Assembly (NCBI GenBank): GCA_028023455.1
Contig: JAQFVV010012510.1
Coordinates: forward strand, 810,001-874,000
Source: Epiperipatus broadwayi
Taxonomy: Eukaryota; Onychophora; Udeonychophora; Euonychophora; Peripatidae
Length of the DNA: 64,000 nucleotides
Direction of reading: 5' to 3'
The notes below the pieces were generated by a model. That model made no database searches. It saw only the letters and a list, made by a program, of their open reading frames with translations, and was not told the DNA's origin. Each line of letters opens with the position of its first letter. Position 1 is the first letter of the stretch. Both the position numbers and the translations under genes were made by a program. Of the stretch, positions 47,590 to 57,959 are shown one piece after another.

Positions 47590-48760
47590 AAGCATTAACT
47601 GAAAGGAGAACCTTTGATTTTTCTTTAAGATACTAAAGGAACTGAATTATCAAATTTTTAAAATGTACTGTTATTACTATAAGAGTATTCATTCACATAA
47701 TGAACAATCCTAGATGGGCTTCTTACCAGTATGCATTAATTAGCATGTAAACAAGACATTTATTTTATATAGCACAATGTTTTATAAACTAATACCAATA
47801 AGCTAATGTACATGCGCTTTGTAGATGTCACTATATAAATGAATACTCCCACTTTTTCAAACACAAGATAAAGTCTTTGGGAAAAAATAGAATGAATCCA
47901 TCTACTTTTTGACCCAAACGTATATGTATGGGCAAATCTTAAGTGTTTGAAAATGAGAGTGTGAAGTTGTTAATTGATCAATTTAAATTACTTTTTTACT
48001 ATGTGAATGAATGACGCCTGTGAAATTTCTAGAATTTATGATACGTCATTCTTATTAAATTAAACATAAATTTGCTACATTTTGTGATTGAGTTTAATAT
48101 GAAGAAAACACCATATTTCTTTTCAGGTGCATGATAATTCTTGAGATTTTGGTTGAGTTACTTTAAATAGTTCTAACTTTCTTTTACATTTACAATCACG
48201 ATAGCCAAAAATGTCTTTCATTATCTGGAGACTAAAATCACCAGTCAAGATTGCCTACCAAATGCAGTGTGTTAAGAATCCCCTATTTACAATCTTGATC
48301 AATAATTGAAAGAAGACTATTATCAGACTTTGGAAAAGTAAAAGATTTGAAAAATGGGAATCTGCCTTAATATAAAAGTGCAAATATTGGAAGCATAAAT
48401 AAAGTAGAATTCATAAAAGATAGAAAAAATAACATTCTGGAAATTGATAATATATTTCACTAAAATGACAAGTATTCACATTAAAGATAGACCTCAAATA
48501 CAGATTTGAGCCCAACAAGTTTTTGTTGTAATGAAAAAAAATTGATTGTTTTTAAATCAGACTAAATAACATTTTAAAATCCGGAGATTTCTAGAATGGG
48601 AAAATAATTGCAAGATAAATTTGGTTATGAAGGCAGAAATAGAGACTAATTTTTTCAAAAAGATTGTAAATTATGAATTTATTTGACACAAATAGAAATA
48701 TATATACAAGCATCCAAATTAAAGTTTAGCAGAATGTGCATGCTTTCATATATATATATA
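47590..48760 (+). mobile_element. RTE-like LINE, 5' end and endonuclease remnant
   Basis: The start AACTGAAAGGAGAACCTTTG and the later CCTAGATGGGCTTCTTACC match the 5' region of the LINE at 61020-61190. From about 48370, broken frames match its endonuclease: CAAATATTGGAAGCATAAAT against 61963, and CCCAACAAGTTTTTGTTG against 62108. A segment near 48610-48640 reads as KFGYEGRNRD, usual in RTE endonucleases after GDFNA. It is strongly decayed and lacks an RT. Confidence 0.6.
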
Positions 48761-49019
48761 CAATGGTGAAATGTAATGCTTTCAACAAGAACTGATAATC
48801 ATTTAATGAGATGTTAGAAAAGTAAAACTTTCGAAAGGCAATGTTCATCATTGTCAGCTCTTAATTTTCAAAATCCTCAGTGAATTTAAACTAGAATTTG
48901 CAAATCATTTTGAAATACTTTAGATATCCTACATTTGAATGTGATTAATAAAAAAGCATGCTACTATTACATGACTTTAGCTTACTCATTGCTGGCATAC
49001 TTTTTTTCTCACACTTCTA

Positions 49020-49345
49020 TGTCGATGTGATGTGATGTTATGTATTATGGCTTCTCCTTAAACGAAGTCAAGAATATCTCAGCAATTATGCCCAGATAAA
49101 CCTGTTAGCCACTTTCTTTTACATTCCCCACTCTAAATTTACCCATAATCTGCTCTATCCCATTTCCACAACACAATTTTTGTCAACTCTATAACCTTTA
49201 TATCTAAATCCCCCTTATCTTTTCCCAAACCCAGCATAAAAACCAATAATTCACTTTCTGTATAATCACTCTTTTCATATTTATTTTTCCACAACTTCAT
49301 TATATGTACCCTTTCTGTTTTCATATATTGTAACACTTCTATGCC
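49020..49345 (-). mobile_element. LINE 3' end with ACATC tail
   Basis: The minus-strand frame 49336-49139 reads ERVHIMKLWKNKYEKSDYTE then FMLGLGKDKGDLDIKVIELTK, the same C-terminus as the longer LINE at 52480-55150. It ends at low coordinates in the shared 3' UTR (CTTAAACGAAGTCAAGAATA on the plus strand) and ACATC-type repeats. It is 5'-truncated, as is usual for LINE insertions. Confidence 0.65.
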
Positions 49346-49965
49346 ACCTATTGTAAGTTTAAGTAACTAATGAGGATTTATTAAGTAATATCAGCAATTC
49401 AATAAATTTTTAATTAAGACAATGTATGAAAATATTTCAAAACTATCTATTTAAAAGGAAGTGTTGATGATAATAAAATAAAATATAACAATTTTATTAA
49501 GGAAAGTTTTATAACAATAAAATAAAATCATATTGGAAAATTGCGTATTGGCAGGTGGGAGATAAGCGTCAATGTTGTTCATGCATTTCCATTTTGGTAT
49601 TGTATATTGACTTTAACTTGTTTATCTTTCATTTTATATGCACTAAGTTTTTAGGGGAGGAAATTCGTTTCTGTTTTAGTGAAGGAGTTATGCATAAGAT
49701 TATTAAATTGTAATAGCTATATATCTACTTATGTAGAATAAGCTCTCAATATACTTAAATACAACAAATAGGTTGTTGACATAACCATTATCTCATTTCA
49801 ATAAAATAAAAAAATATATACTATTGTATGTTGAGAATGGTTATACTGAATAACAAAAAACACTTGGTAGCACTACATTTGTAAACTCTATGTAATATAT
49901 CATTAATGAAGTGGTAAGAAATATCTGAAAGAAGTTAACATGAATGTTTCATTACTCTCAAATAT
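49346..49965. other. AT-rich DNA
   Basis: No feature was recognised. Confidence 0.35.
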
Positions 49966-49967
49966 CA

Positions 49968-50216
49968 CATGATCACATTCTTTATGCTTACACAAGCTGT
50001 TTTTCACCGGCAAAACTCTCCATACAATAGTGCCACTTAGTGCAAGCCAGAGTAATCAATGGCTGCAGGAAAGTTTATGCATAAAATCCCTCATTGATGA
50101 AGCTAGAAAATAGTCTGGGAGATATTGGATGAGTAGGAATTAGATAGGGATTTTATGCACAAACATTCCTTTGCATCCATTGATTACTCTGAGTGGCGCT
50201 ACTGTATGGAATTTTG
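49968..50216. repeat. Family B repeat, short copy
   Basis: It runs from TATCACATGATCACATTCTT to GGCGCTACTGTATGGAATTT. It has both mirrored marks (CATAAAATCCC and GGGATTTTATGCACAAAC). The ribozyme region is deleted to TTGATGAAGCTAGAAAATAG, so the core is lost. Confidence 0.6.
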
Positions 50217-52138
50217 CCTCTGTGAGAAGAAATGTTAAATGTAATTATTCATCAAATTCTTGACTGATTAGCTGGAACATTAAAGTTCAAAATGCTGAAC
50301 TGTTTCAATTTAAATGTGAAGACTGAAAATGGAAAGATGTAATTTGCCAAGATGAAAATCAATGATAAATGAAAGAATGATGAACATTATTACCAAGGTA
50401 TCGACAAATCCCTCACAAACATTCCAAAATCTAAAAAAATATGCTACTTTAATGCCACTAATTTTTAATATGAGTACTACAATGCGAAAATAAACACGAC
50501 AAATATAAATAGATAAGATAATAATTTACTATACAAATCATTGTTTATATTTTTTTCCTACCCTTAAAAGTGATAATCATTAATAAAACCTTTTAACTGT
50601 AAACCGTTAATAAAACCACGGATGAATAACTATCGAAGACTATTTAAGTACTTTTAATAAATGTATTCCAATCTATGGTGAAAATGTCATTTCCAATCGA
50701 CACTACTTTCCTATATATTAGTGCTTCAGTTTATATAATCAAATATTGATTTGAAGAATATGAGGATATTAAACATTTGATTTGCTCCACTGACACTTCT
50801 GAGAGAATTCAAACCTCTAAGCATTGCACAAGTTTATTCATTTGCAGTTCATATAAAAGTACAAGCAGTTGTTAAGGCAAATGGTAATTCTACCTCATGT
50901 TAAGATATTAGTTATTCTCGTTATTCTGCATATATAATTTAGGCGGATATTAGATAGATCGAATGAAGTTACCAAATTGTAAACAAATGTTTTCTAATAA
51001 AACGTTAATAGAAAGAAAAAAAACTTCAATGATTTCTCATTTGTGTTAAAAATATCTCGACTTCTAAATTCAAACAAGAGACAGCTGTGGAATAAAGATG
51101 GATGGTTGTGATAGGATCGGGCTAAAGGTTTCGATAGACCGGTAAAAATGAAAATCAAACTTGCTATCATTGGATAAGGAAAAATGCATTCAAGATTAGT
51201 CGTTTCTATTTTATGCACGCAGATTGACTTTAGACGTTTATCGAATTATAACTTTAAAAATTACGCACTTAGAAATTATTTGTTTTACATATGAACTTTT
51301 CTTTTATATAGAGAAGTCTCATTTGTAAACTTAAAAAATGTATCTCCCTTTTCTTTAGCAAAAGAAAAATATTCTAATGCTATACACACAGCAGGAGAAT
51401 TTATCTACCACGTGACTCAACAATAAATTTTGCAATAACCACTGTAAAGGAACAAATCCTTACAGCCGGCTTAGTGTGGATAATAGTAACGTGTAGTGTA
51501 TGTAATATAAATCAAGTTTCATTGTTATAAATATGCTTTGATAATTATTTTGCATCAATTATAAAAATTCTAAAAGTAAATAAAATTCTTCAAAAGTATG
51601 TGAGACAGCATTTAAATTAGTAAATAATATATGCAAAATTATTATTTATTTCTAGCGTCTATTTAATAAAACATCTAATCACAGAATAAAATATAAATAT
51701 GGTCATGTGACTAAATAACGTTTGAAGCCGAATATCAGAGATTTTTGGAAGTGCAATTATATCGGAAATGGAATGTAAAGAATGTGAAATATTGTTCCTT
51801 TTTTTATATTTTAATAAAAACTAAGTTCTGAATATTTTTTTTACCAATATCCTACTCAGATTACAAGTGAATGTTTGTACAAAAATAACTTACTTACATC
51901 GTCATTCAAAAAAAAAAAAAATACTGAATGTAGATTGAAAATTATATTTATATACACGTTGTAATATCCAAAAGCATTAAGTCAGACATATATATATATT
52001 TGATGTTATACTTATATTGATAGTATTGCTAGAATAATGATCTGATCATTCAATAATGACGCACAACAATTAAATGTTAAGATATTTACAATAATAAAAT
52101 ATATATAACAATTCCACACTACATGGATACCAGTTCTG
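50217..52138. other. Mostly AT-rich DNA with a less AT-rich patch at 51040-51500
   Basis: No exon was identified. Near 51409 the sequence CACGTGACTCA joins an E-box (CACGTG) and an AP-1-like site (TGACTCA). This and the slightly higher GC at 51040-51240 could mark a promoter or an unrecognised exon. A minus-strand ORF of 74 codons here (50994-51218) has no recognisable domain. Confidence 0.3.
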
Positions 52139-52400
52139 AGACGTCAGCATTATAGAACCAACCTCAAAAGGGGTGGACAATACCAGTAAAATTTATGGTA
52201 ATTTCTCATACATTAACCTGTTAGTGCGGTTAATAGCTTTGCCACGCATCCACCAGACCTAGGACACCTACATTACTAAGCCAGCCTTGATGCAAGAAGC
52301 CAATCCCAGCAATAGAATTGAGCCAACATTAACAAAGTGTATTATAATCTTCAACTGTACAAAATTTTGTTATGTCAATAAATATATTTTTAAAATAAAA
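52139..52400. repeat. GC-richer block, possible LTR or retroelement end
   Basis: This is a compositional island: GAGACGTCAGC, CCACGCATCCACCAGACC, AGCCAGCCTTGATGCAAGAA. It ends TTTTGTTATGTCAATAAATA, which includes a polyadenylation signal. No ORF and no second copy in the window were found. A solo LTR or LINE end is possible. Confidence 0.35.
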
Positions 52401-52433
52401 TATATACAACAGTTTAAATAATAAAAAAAAAAT

Positions 52434-52475
52434 CACAGGATCATTTCTTATGCTTACACAAACTATTAAAAAGAG
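52434..52475. repeat. Family B end fragment
   Basis: CACAGGATCATTTCTTATGC and TTACACAAACTATTAAAA match only the terminal sequence of family B. It directly adjoins the LINE tail that begins near 52480. Confidence 0.45.
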
Positions 52476-52479
52476 CTGT

Positions 52480-55150
52480 GATGTGATGCATTATGGCTTC
52501 TCCTTTCAGAAATCTCTCAGCCACTACGACCAGAAATACCTGTTAGCCACCTTCCCTTTTCATTCCCACCCTAAGTTTTTTCTATATTCTTCTCCATTCT
52601 ACTACATCCCATTTCCACATTATCTTTGTCTAGCCTTTATATCTAAATCCCCCTTATCTTTTCCCAAACCCAGCTTAAAAACCAAGAACCCATTTTCTGT
52701 ATAATCACTTTGCTTATATTTATTCTCCCACAGCTTCATTATCTGTATTCTTTCTGCTTGTAGGCATTTATATTTGACTAACAGATGCCTAATATTTGTT
52801 ATGCCTTCCTTACATAATTTGCAGACTAAATTACTCATATTTTTCCATTTATGTGTATATTCCCTTGTTGCTAATGATCTTATTATAAATTAACTCGAAC
52901 ACAATATTCTGTTTACTTCTATATATATAAACTCTTTTTATTCTCCATACTAGTTCTCCAACTCCCTATTTTTTATTAATGCATCTTCTATCACATTTCT
53001 TGCTACTATATTCTCCTAACACAATCATCACACCTTTTGTATAAGGATACTGACATAAAGTCTTTATCCAAATCTTCTGCATATTGTACTATCTTTCTCA
53101 CCCATTTTGTTGCCTGTCCTTTACTCATAATCCAATTAAATACTATTTGGTTATTCTTTTATCCATAAATTTGCAATCTACTGAACATTTTCATTTTGCT
53201 TTAGGCATTGTCGTATAAAAACTTGGCTTTGCCATTTCTTCTTGAATTGCCTCCTTTGCTGTCTACACATCTGCATCTAATGCATGTCTTCCTACTTCCC
53301 TTTATACTTTTTCAGAATAATTTAACACCCCTTTGCTAACACATAGTGCATTGTTAGCATAAGTTAACCCTGCTACTGCCATTCCATTTTATACAATTCT
53401 AGCTACATCATATTTATTATATGAAAACTGTTAATTTTTTTATCAGTCCTTTTCTTTTCTTTGCTTCATTTATCAATTTTTTGTCCCATTCATCCAAGCA
53501 ATTTCTCTGATTATTTAGACGATTCCCAAATAGTTTACCTATTAACCATATTTAACTTTATATCCCCCAATAAAAGTTATTTCTCTTCTCTTTCCGCAGC
53601 ATTTATCATTATTACTTTTGATTTTTTTTTAAAACTAAATTTAATCCCAATCTCTTTACCCACCTTTGCACATGTTTTCAGCATAACTTCATCTTTCCTA
53701 CATTCTGTGCACAAGAAGACATCATCAGAAAATAAAGACCTAATAATGTGCATACTCCCTTGCCACCTATTAATGGTATCTCTACCCCTCTTCCTAGTCA
53801 TTCTATTGCTCTATCCATTTCTCTCAAATATAACAAAAACAAAATAGGTGACATAGGATATTCTTGCCTTAGTCCCATGCCATTTTTAACTTTAACTGAT
53901 TCCATATTTCCTAATTGATACTTATAATAATTATTTTCATACAATCTCTTAATAATATCCACTAAAGCTCCATTCATTGACAAATTTACTAAATTTACCC
54001 ATAATATATTTTTATTTACTCTATCATATTGTCTTCTCTATATCTATAAAGACCATGTATAACTATTTACCTGTATTTCTATTCATATCTATAAGTTGTG
54101 TTATTACAAATAAACTATCTTCTATATACCTATCCAACAAAACCATCCTTTCATTTCTCACACCATATTATTTTCTATCATCTACTTTGCAACCCTTCCA
54201 GCCATCATATATGCAAAAAAATTTATATAGCACTGATGTTACCATTATCAGTCTATAATTTTTTAACTTTCTATGATCCTTACTCTTTCCTTTAAATAAT
54301 AGCCTTACTCTTGTATTATTCCAGCTATCTGGAAATTCTGTGACATCTTATTAAAACATGATAATAGATTTAATTTTGTCCTATTTTATTAAATTCATCG
54401 CCATCTCTGCTGTCCACCATTTAAACCTCTTGCCTTTCCACTTTTCAATTTTTTTCCCTGCCTCATTCGATTCATTTTTTATAAACCTAATATTTCCATT
54501 ACTATATGCTTTTATTTTTGTTACCACTCTGTCTTTCACACTTAACATCTTTTCTATATCTATTACATACTTATTTAATATTATCTCTAATACTTCTCTA
54601 GACTACACTCTTTTTCCTCATCATCTAATAATATTATTTCTCCTTTTATTATTGCTTCTTTTAATATATTTCCAAAAATTTTGACTCCCGTCTTTTCTAT
54701 TTTTATTAATTTCTTCCATCAATTTACTATTTAATTTCATTCTCTCTATATAATTATCTATTTTAGCCAACTTCTCTTTTTAAAGATACTTTTCCATTTA
54801 ATATTAACATCTTTTTCAATTTCTTTGTTTATAATAGCACATTTATATTCTCTGCATGCTTTCCTCCTCTCTTTTATACTTTTACTAATTCTCTTATTCT
54901 CACGTAAAACCCTATTTGCCACTTTTTCTACTTCACCACACCAGTTCTCATATTTACCCCCAACAAACTCTTCTATGGTTTTTTCTACTTTTATTTTATA
55001 TTATTCTATCTTATTTTTATCATCATTCTCCATCCACATCTTTCACTAACCTATTTACTTTTATTACTATTTTCTTTCACGTTACTAATAACCCAGGTTG
55101 GAAGAAGTTTTCTACTTCTTCCTTTTCCTATGTATCAATTTCTAAAAATG
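52480..55150 (-). mobile_element. Non-LTR retrotransposon, 5'-truncated, decayed
   Basis: Read on the minus strand from the right: a linker with NFWKYIKRSNNK (about 54680); RT motif A as MVFIDIEKT (about 54050); IIKRLYENNYYKYQLG and GMGLRQEYPMSPILFLLYL (53960-53800), the GxRQGxPLSPxLF block; FSDDVFLCTECRKDEV (about 53730) in the YADD position; and a C-terminal CKLCKEGITNIRHLLVKYKC (52830-52770), the zinc knuckle of I/Jockey-type LINEs. It ends at about 52480 with ACATC repeats. Frameshifts are frequent. No endonuclease part is seen. The open frames on the plus strand are shadows. Confidence 0.8.
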
Positions 55151-55337
55151 ACCATAATATGTATTAAATAGTAGAATAAATGTTAAAGTTTATAATTATA
55201 ATAAATAATACTTTTTAAAAATAAAGTGATATAAAATAAATATTGATAGAATTATTTTAAGAGTAAAGTAATAAAATGGCAAATGATTATTTATAATGGT
55301 CAGATTAAATTGTATATTTATTTTTGTTTATATTGAG
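55151..55337. other. AT-rich DNA
   Basis: Nothing was recognised between the LINE and the MITE. Confidence 0.3.
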
Positions 55338-56128
55338 TACACCTGGATCTCGTTTTATGCGGTAGATAGGTTCCTCAGAAAACGCGCACAAAAGAAATCG
55401 CACAAAAATAGACTTAACTTACTTTGAAAAATGGGGGATACATACTGTAATTTTCCAAAAATTGCATAAAAGCAAAGCAACAACGTAAAATTGCTTTAAA
55501 ATTCGCATAAAAAAAAAATACGAAAATAAAATATGACTAATAAAATATTTCAAATTTGAAAAAAATTGATACAAGACAAACTTTTTTTTATTAACTATGG
55601 TATTTAATTTTATTCAAAACAATATATTTTTATTCGTAATTTACATTTTTTTCATACATGTATGGTATTTTAATTATTATCGCTATTTGAGACATCAGAT
55701 TCGTCATGATGTGATGTGATGTGAGGTACTGTAGCTTCTCCTAAAACGAAGTCAAGAGGAAATAGAACTAAAACGTTTTCCAATCGCTATTGATCCTTCC
55801 CATTTCGCTAAGTGATCTAAAATTGAAATTTTTGTTTCCAAAGAAATTCATTTTCTTGAGTGTTTTTTTCTCTCCGTAAACTAAAAGTTTAAAATAAAAA
55901 TAAGAACTTAGACTTACGATAATAAAAAGACACTGACTCACCACTGTTGGGCAAAATTTAATTAAAACTAACAAGTAAAAATTAAATTCTTATTTTTGTC
56001 TTTAATTTTTTAATTTTCAATGCTGTTTAAAAATCAAATTTCATCGTTTCACATTACCTCATTACGTAATTTTTAATGTCAAATTTAATTGTGCCCACCA
56101 CTGTTACTAACCTTTTAAAAATAAATTT

Positions 56129-56555
56129 GCGGACATAAAATGATTAATTGATTACGTATTTGTTTTATAAAAAGCAAAAATTGAACGTGATTTAAAATTC
56201 AAAAACAACAACATACATCGTATAGGCATCTATAATGTTTGAACAGATTTACATTATAATCTTGTAAAATTTATTACTTGTGGACACTAAATGATTAATT
56301 AATTACGTACTCTTTTTATAAAAAGCAAAAATTGAACGTGATTTAAAATGCAAAACAACAACATACATCGTATAGGCATCTATAACGTTTGAACAGATTT
56401 ACATTATAATCTTGTAAAATTTATTACTTGCGGACACTAAATGATTAATTAATTACATACTCTTTTTATAAAAAGCAAAAATTGAACGTGATTTAAAATG
56501 CAAAAACAACAACAAACATAGTATTTTTCATCTGTAACATTTGAACAGATTTACG
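56129..56555. repeat. Tandem repeat, 151-bp unit, about 2.8 copies
   Basis: Units start at 56129, 56280 and 56430 with GYGGACAYWAAATGATTAAT. Each contains AAAGCAAAAATTGAACGTGA, then AACAACAACATACATCGTAT and GAACAGATTTAC. The copies are nearly identical except that the third is cut short and diverged at its end. Confidence 0.85.
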
Positions 56556-56668
56556 TGTGTATATAAAATGGAGAAATTCTGATTTTAAGTGAATTATGAA
56601 CTTCTTTATTACATAAAATCTATTATAGTACTATTATAAAGCACTGAAAATATTGAAATTATTAGATG

Positions 56669-56767
56669 GAAGTTCAACTCCGATAATGCGCTATTACTTT
56701 AAATATGACGTGAGTGCGCGAAATTTATAATATTTAAAATAATAGCGCATTATCGGAGCTCGACTTC
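56669..56767. repeat. Inverted repeat, 28-nt arms
   Basis: The arms 56669-56696 and 56740-56767 pair at about 25 of 28 positions, including an exact CTCCGATAATGCGCTATTA. The 43-nt loop holds GACGTGAGTGCGCGAAATT. The arms are unusually rich in CpG for this DNA. It could be a small nested MITE. Confidence 0.65.
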
Positions 56768-56949
56768 TGAATAATTTTTATCGCATAAAAAAAAACCGCA
56801 TACAAAGATATTAAGAAGAATCATGAATCGCATAACTTCAAAATCGCATTAAATAAATCCGCATAAAACGAGCCCCAGATGTATTTAATTATATATATGA
56901 ATATGTGTATAAGTGTATTAATTGTATAATTATATATTTGAATATTGTA

Positions 56950-56990
56950 GCTCTGATGATGACTGCAGGACAGTCGAAACTGTTAGTTTG
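56950..56990 (+). ncRNA. Hammerhead-like motif, doubtful
   Basis: CTGATGA (56953-56959), T, GACTG, loop CAGGA, CAGTC, GAAA (56976-56979), then ACTGTTAGT, which can form a tiny stem III, and T. The core and a five-pair stem II are present. However, an extra T lies between the core and stem II, and stem I does not pair next to the core. It is either a decayed hammerhead of a third family or chance. Confidence 0.3.
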
Positions 56991-56999
56991 ATATAAATA

Positions 57000-57400
57000 A
57001 AGAGTATTGATAAAGTATTTAAGAAAGATGTAAATGGTATATGTTGGAAGAAGTTGAAAATAATTAAATTATTTTTATATAATACTAGAACTAAAATTCT
57101 TAGAAATATTTAATTGCCATTTTTCTGAGGAGAAATGAAATAACTTGTCCTGGAGAAACAAGGACTTCGAACTGGTATTTTTTTCCATTCCAATTTTCAT
57201 TATAGCCAAATTAACTTTTTTTTTCTGGTTTCCGGTTTGAAGCCCTGAAAAAAAAACAGTCACTCACAGATGCACTTTCACCAAAAAAGTCCCCCCCCGT
57301 GTCTAAAATTTTGGCCACTCCTGACATAATGCAAGCTTCCAGAAGCCTTCTTTTATCTATTTACTTAACTATAAAGCTATGATCCCAAAATAAAAACACA
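57000..57400. other. AT-rich DNA
   Basis: No gene is seen. A C8-type homopolymer lies near 57291-57298. Confidence 0.3.
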
Positions 57401-57945
57401 CTAATGTTGTCAATCCAAGACCATTTGTTTGTCTAGTCATATAGGTCTGAACTCAGTTCAGTTGGTATCTTTGGTTTTTCAAAAATCACAGTCACATCAT
57501 TCTAAGAAAATGATTGGTATACAACCAGCAAAACATCACCTGACAACCATTTCCTATGTTTATACAAGCAGTTAAAACAGTAGTAAACTTTCCATGCAGT
57601 AGTGCTACTCAGTGCAAGTCATAGTTATCAATGGAGGCAAGGTTTGTGTATAAAATCTTTATCTAAGTGCCTAACCAGTTTAAGATCTAGGTATAAAACC
57701 ATTAGTGTGGTTCTCTCAGATTCAAGGCTTCTCATTGATAAAGCTACAAGCTAGAAACTAATACAGGGACTTACATTGAGTGCCACTACTGTATGGTGAG
57801 ATTGTTACTGCTTTAACAGCTTGTGTAATCATAGGAATGGTAATCATGTGATGTTGTTGTGCAAGTAACATCCACTGATTACTATGGCTTGCACTGGGTG
57901 GCACTAATGTATGCAGAGAGTGGTTACTAATTTAAATAAAGAAAT
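57400..57945. repeat. Family B repeat, rearranged
   Basis: The piece 57415-57480 matches the internal part of family B inverted (CATATAGGTCTGAACTCAGT). The unit 57527-57856 then runs from AACATCACCTGACAACCATT to GGTAATCATGTGATGTT, so both inverted ends are present. A second end fragment lies at 57870-57945 (CTGATTACTATGGCTTGCAC). The hammerhead is degraded (TTGATAAAGCTACAAGCTAG, GAAACTAATAC). Confidence 0.6.
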
Positions 57946-57959
57946 TCACTTATATTATG

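Larger units (their letters stand above)
55340..56881. mobile_element. pogo/Tigger-like MITE, copy 2, with internal expansions
   Basis: The ends are CACCTGGATCTCGTTTTATG and CATAAAACGAGCCCCAGATG, with flanking TA. Inside are the shared sub-terminal parts (AATCGCACAAAAATAGACTT and GCATAACTTCAAAATCGC), the LINE-tail junction near 55706, a 151-bp tandem repeat (56129-56555) and a GC-containing hairpin (56669-56767). At 1542 bp it is longer than the 971-bp copy at 38697, mainly through these parts. There is no transposase. Confidence 0.8.

Noticed and set aside
53461-55167. Several plus-strand ORFs (for example 53461-53847, 54358-54684)
   Set aside because: They are antisense shadows of the minus-strand LINE; their serine/leucine/phenylalanine-rich text is the complement of lysine/glutamate-rich coding.
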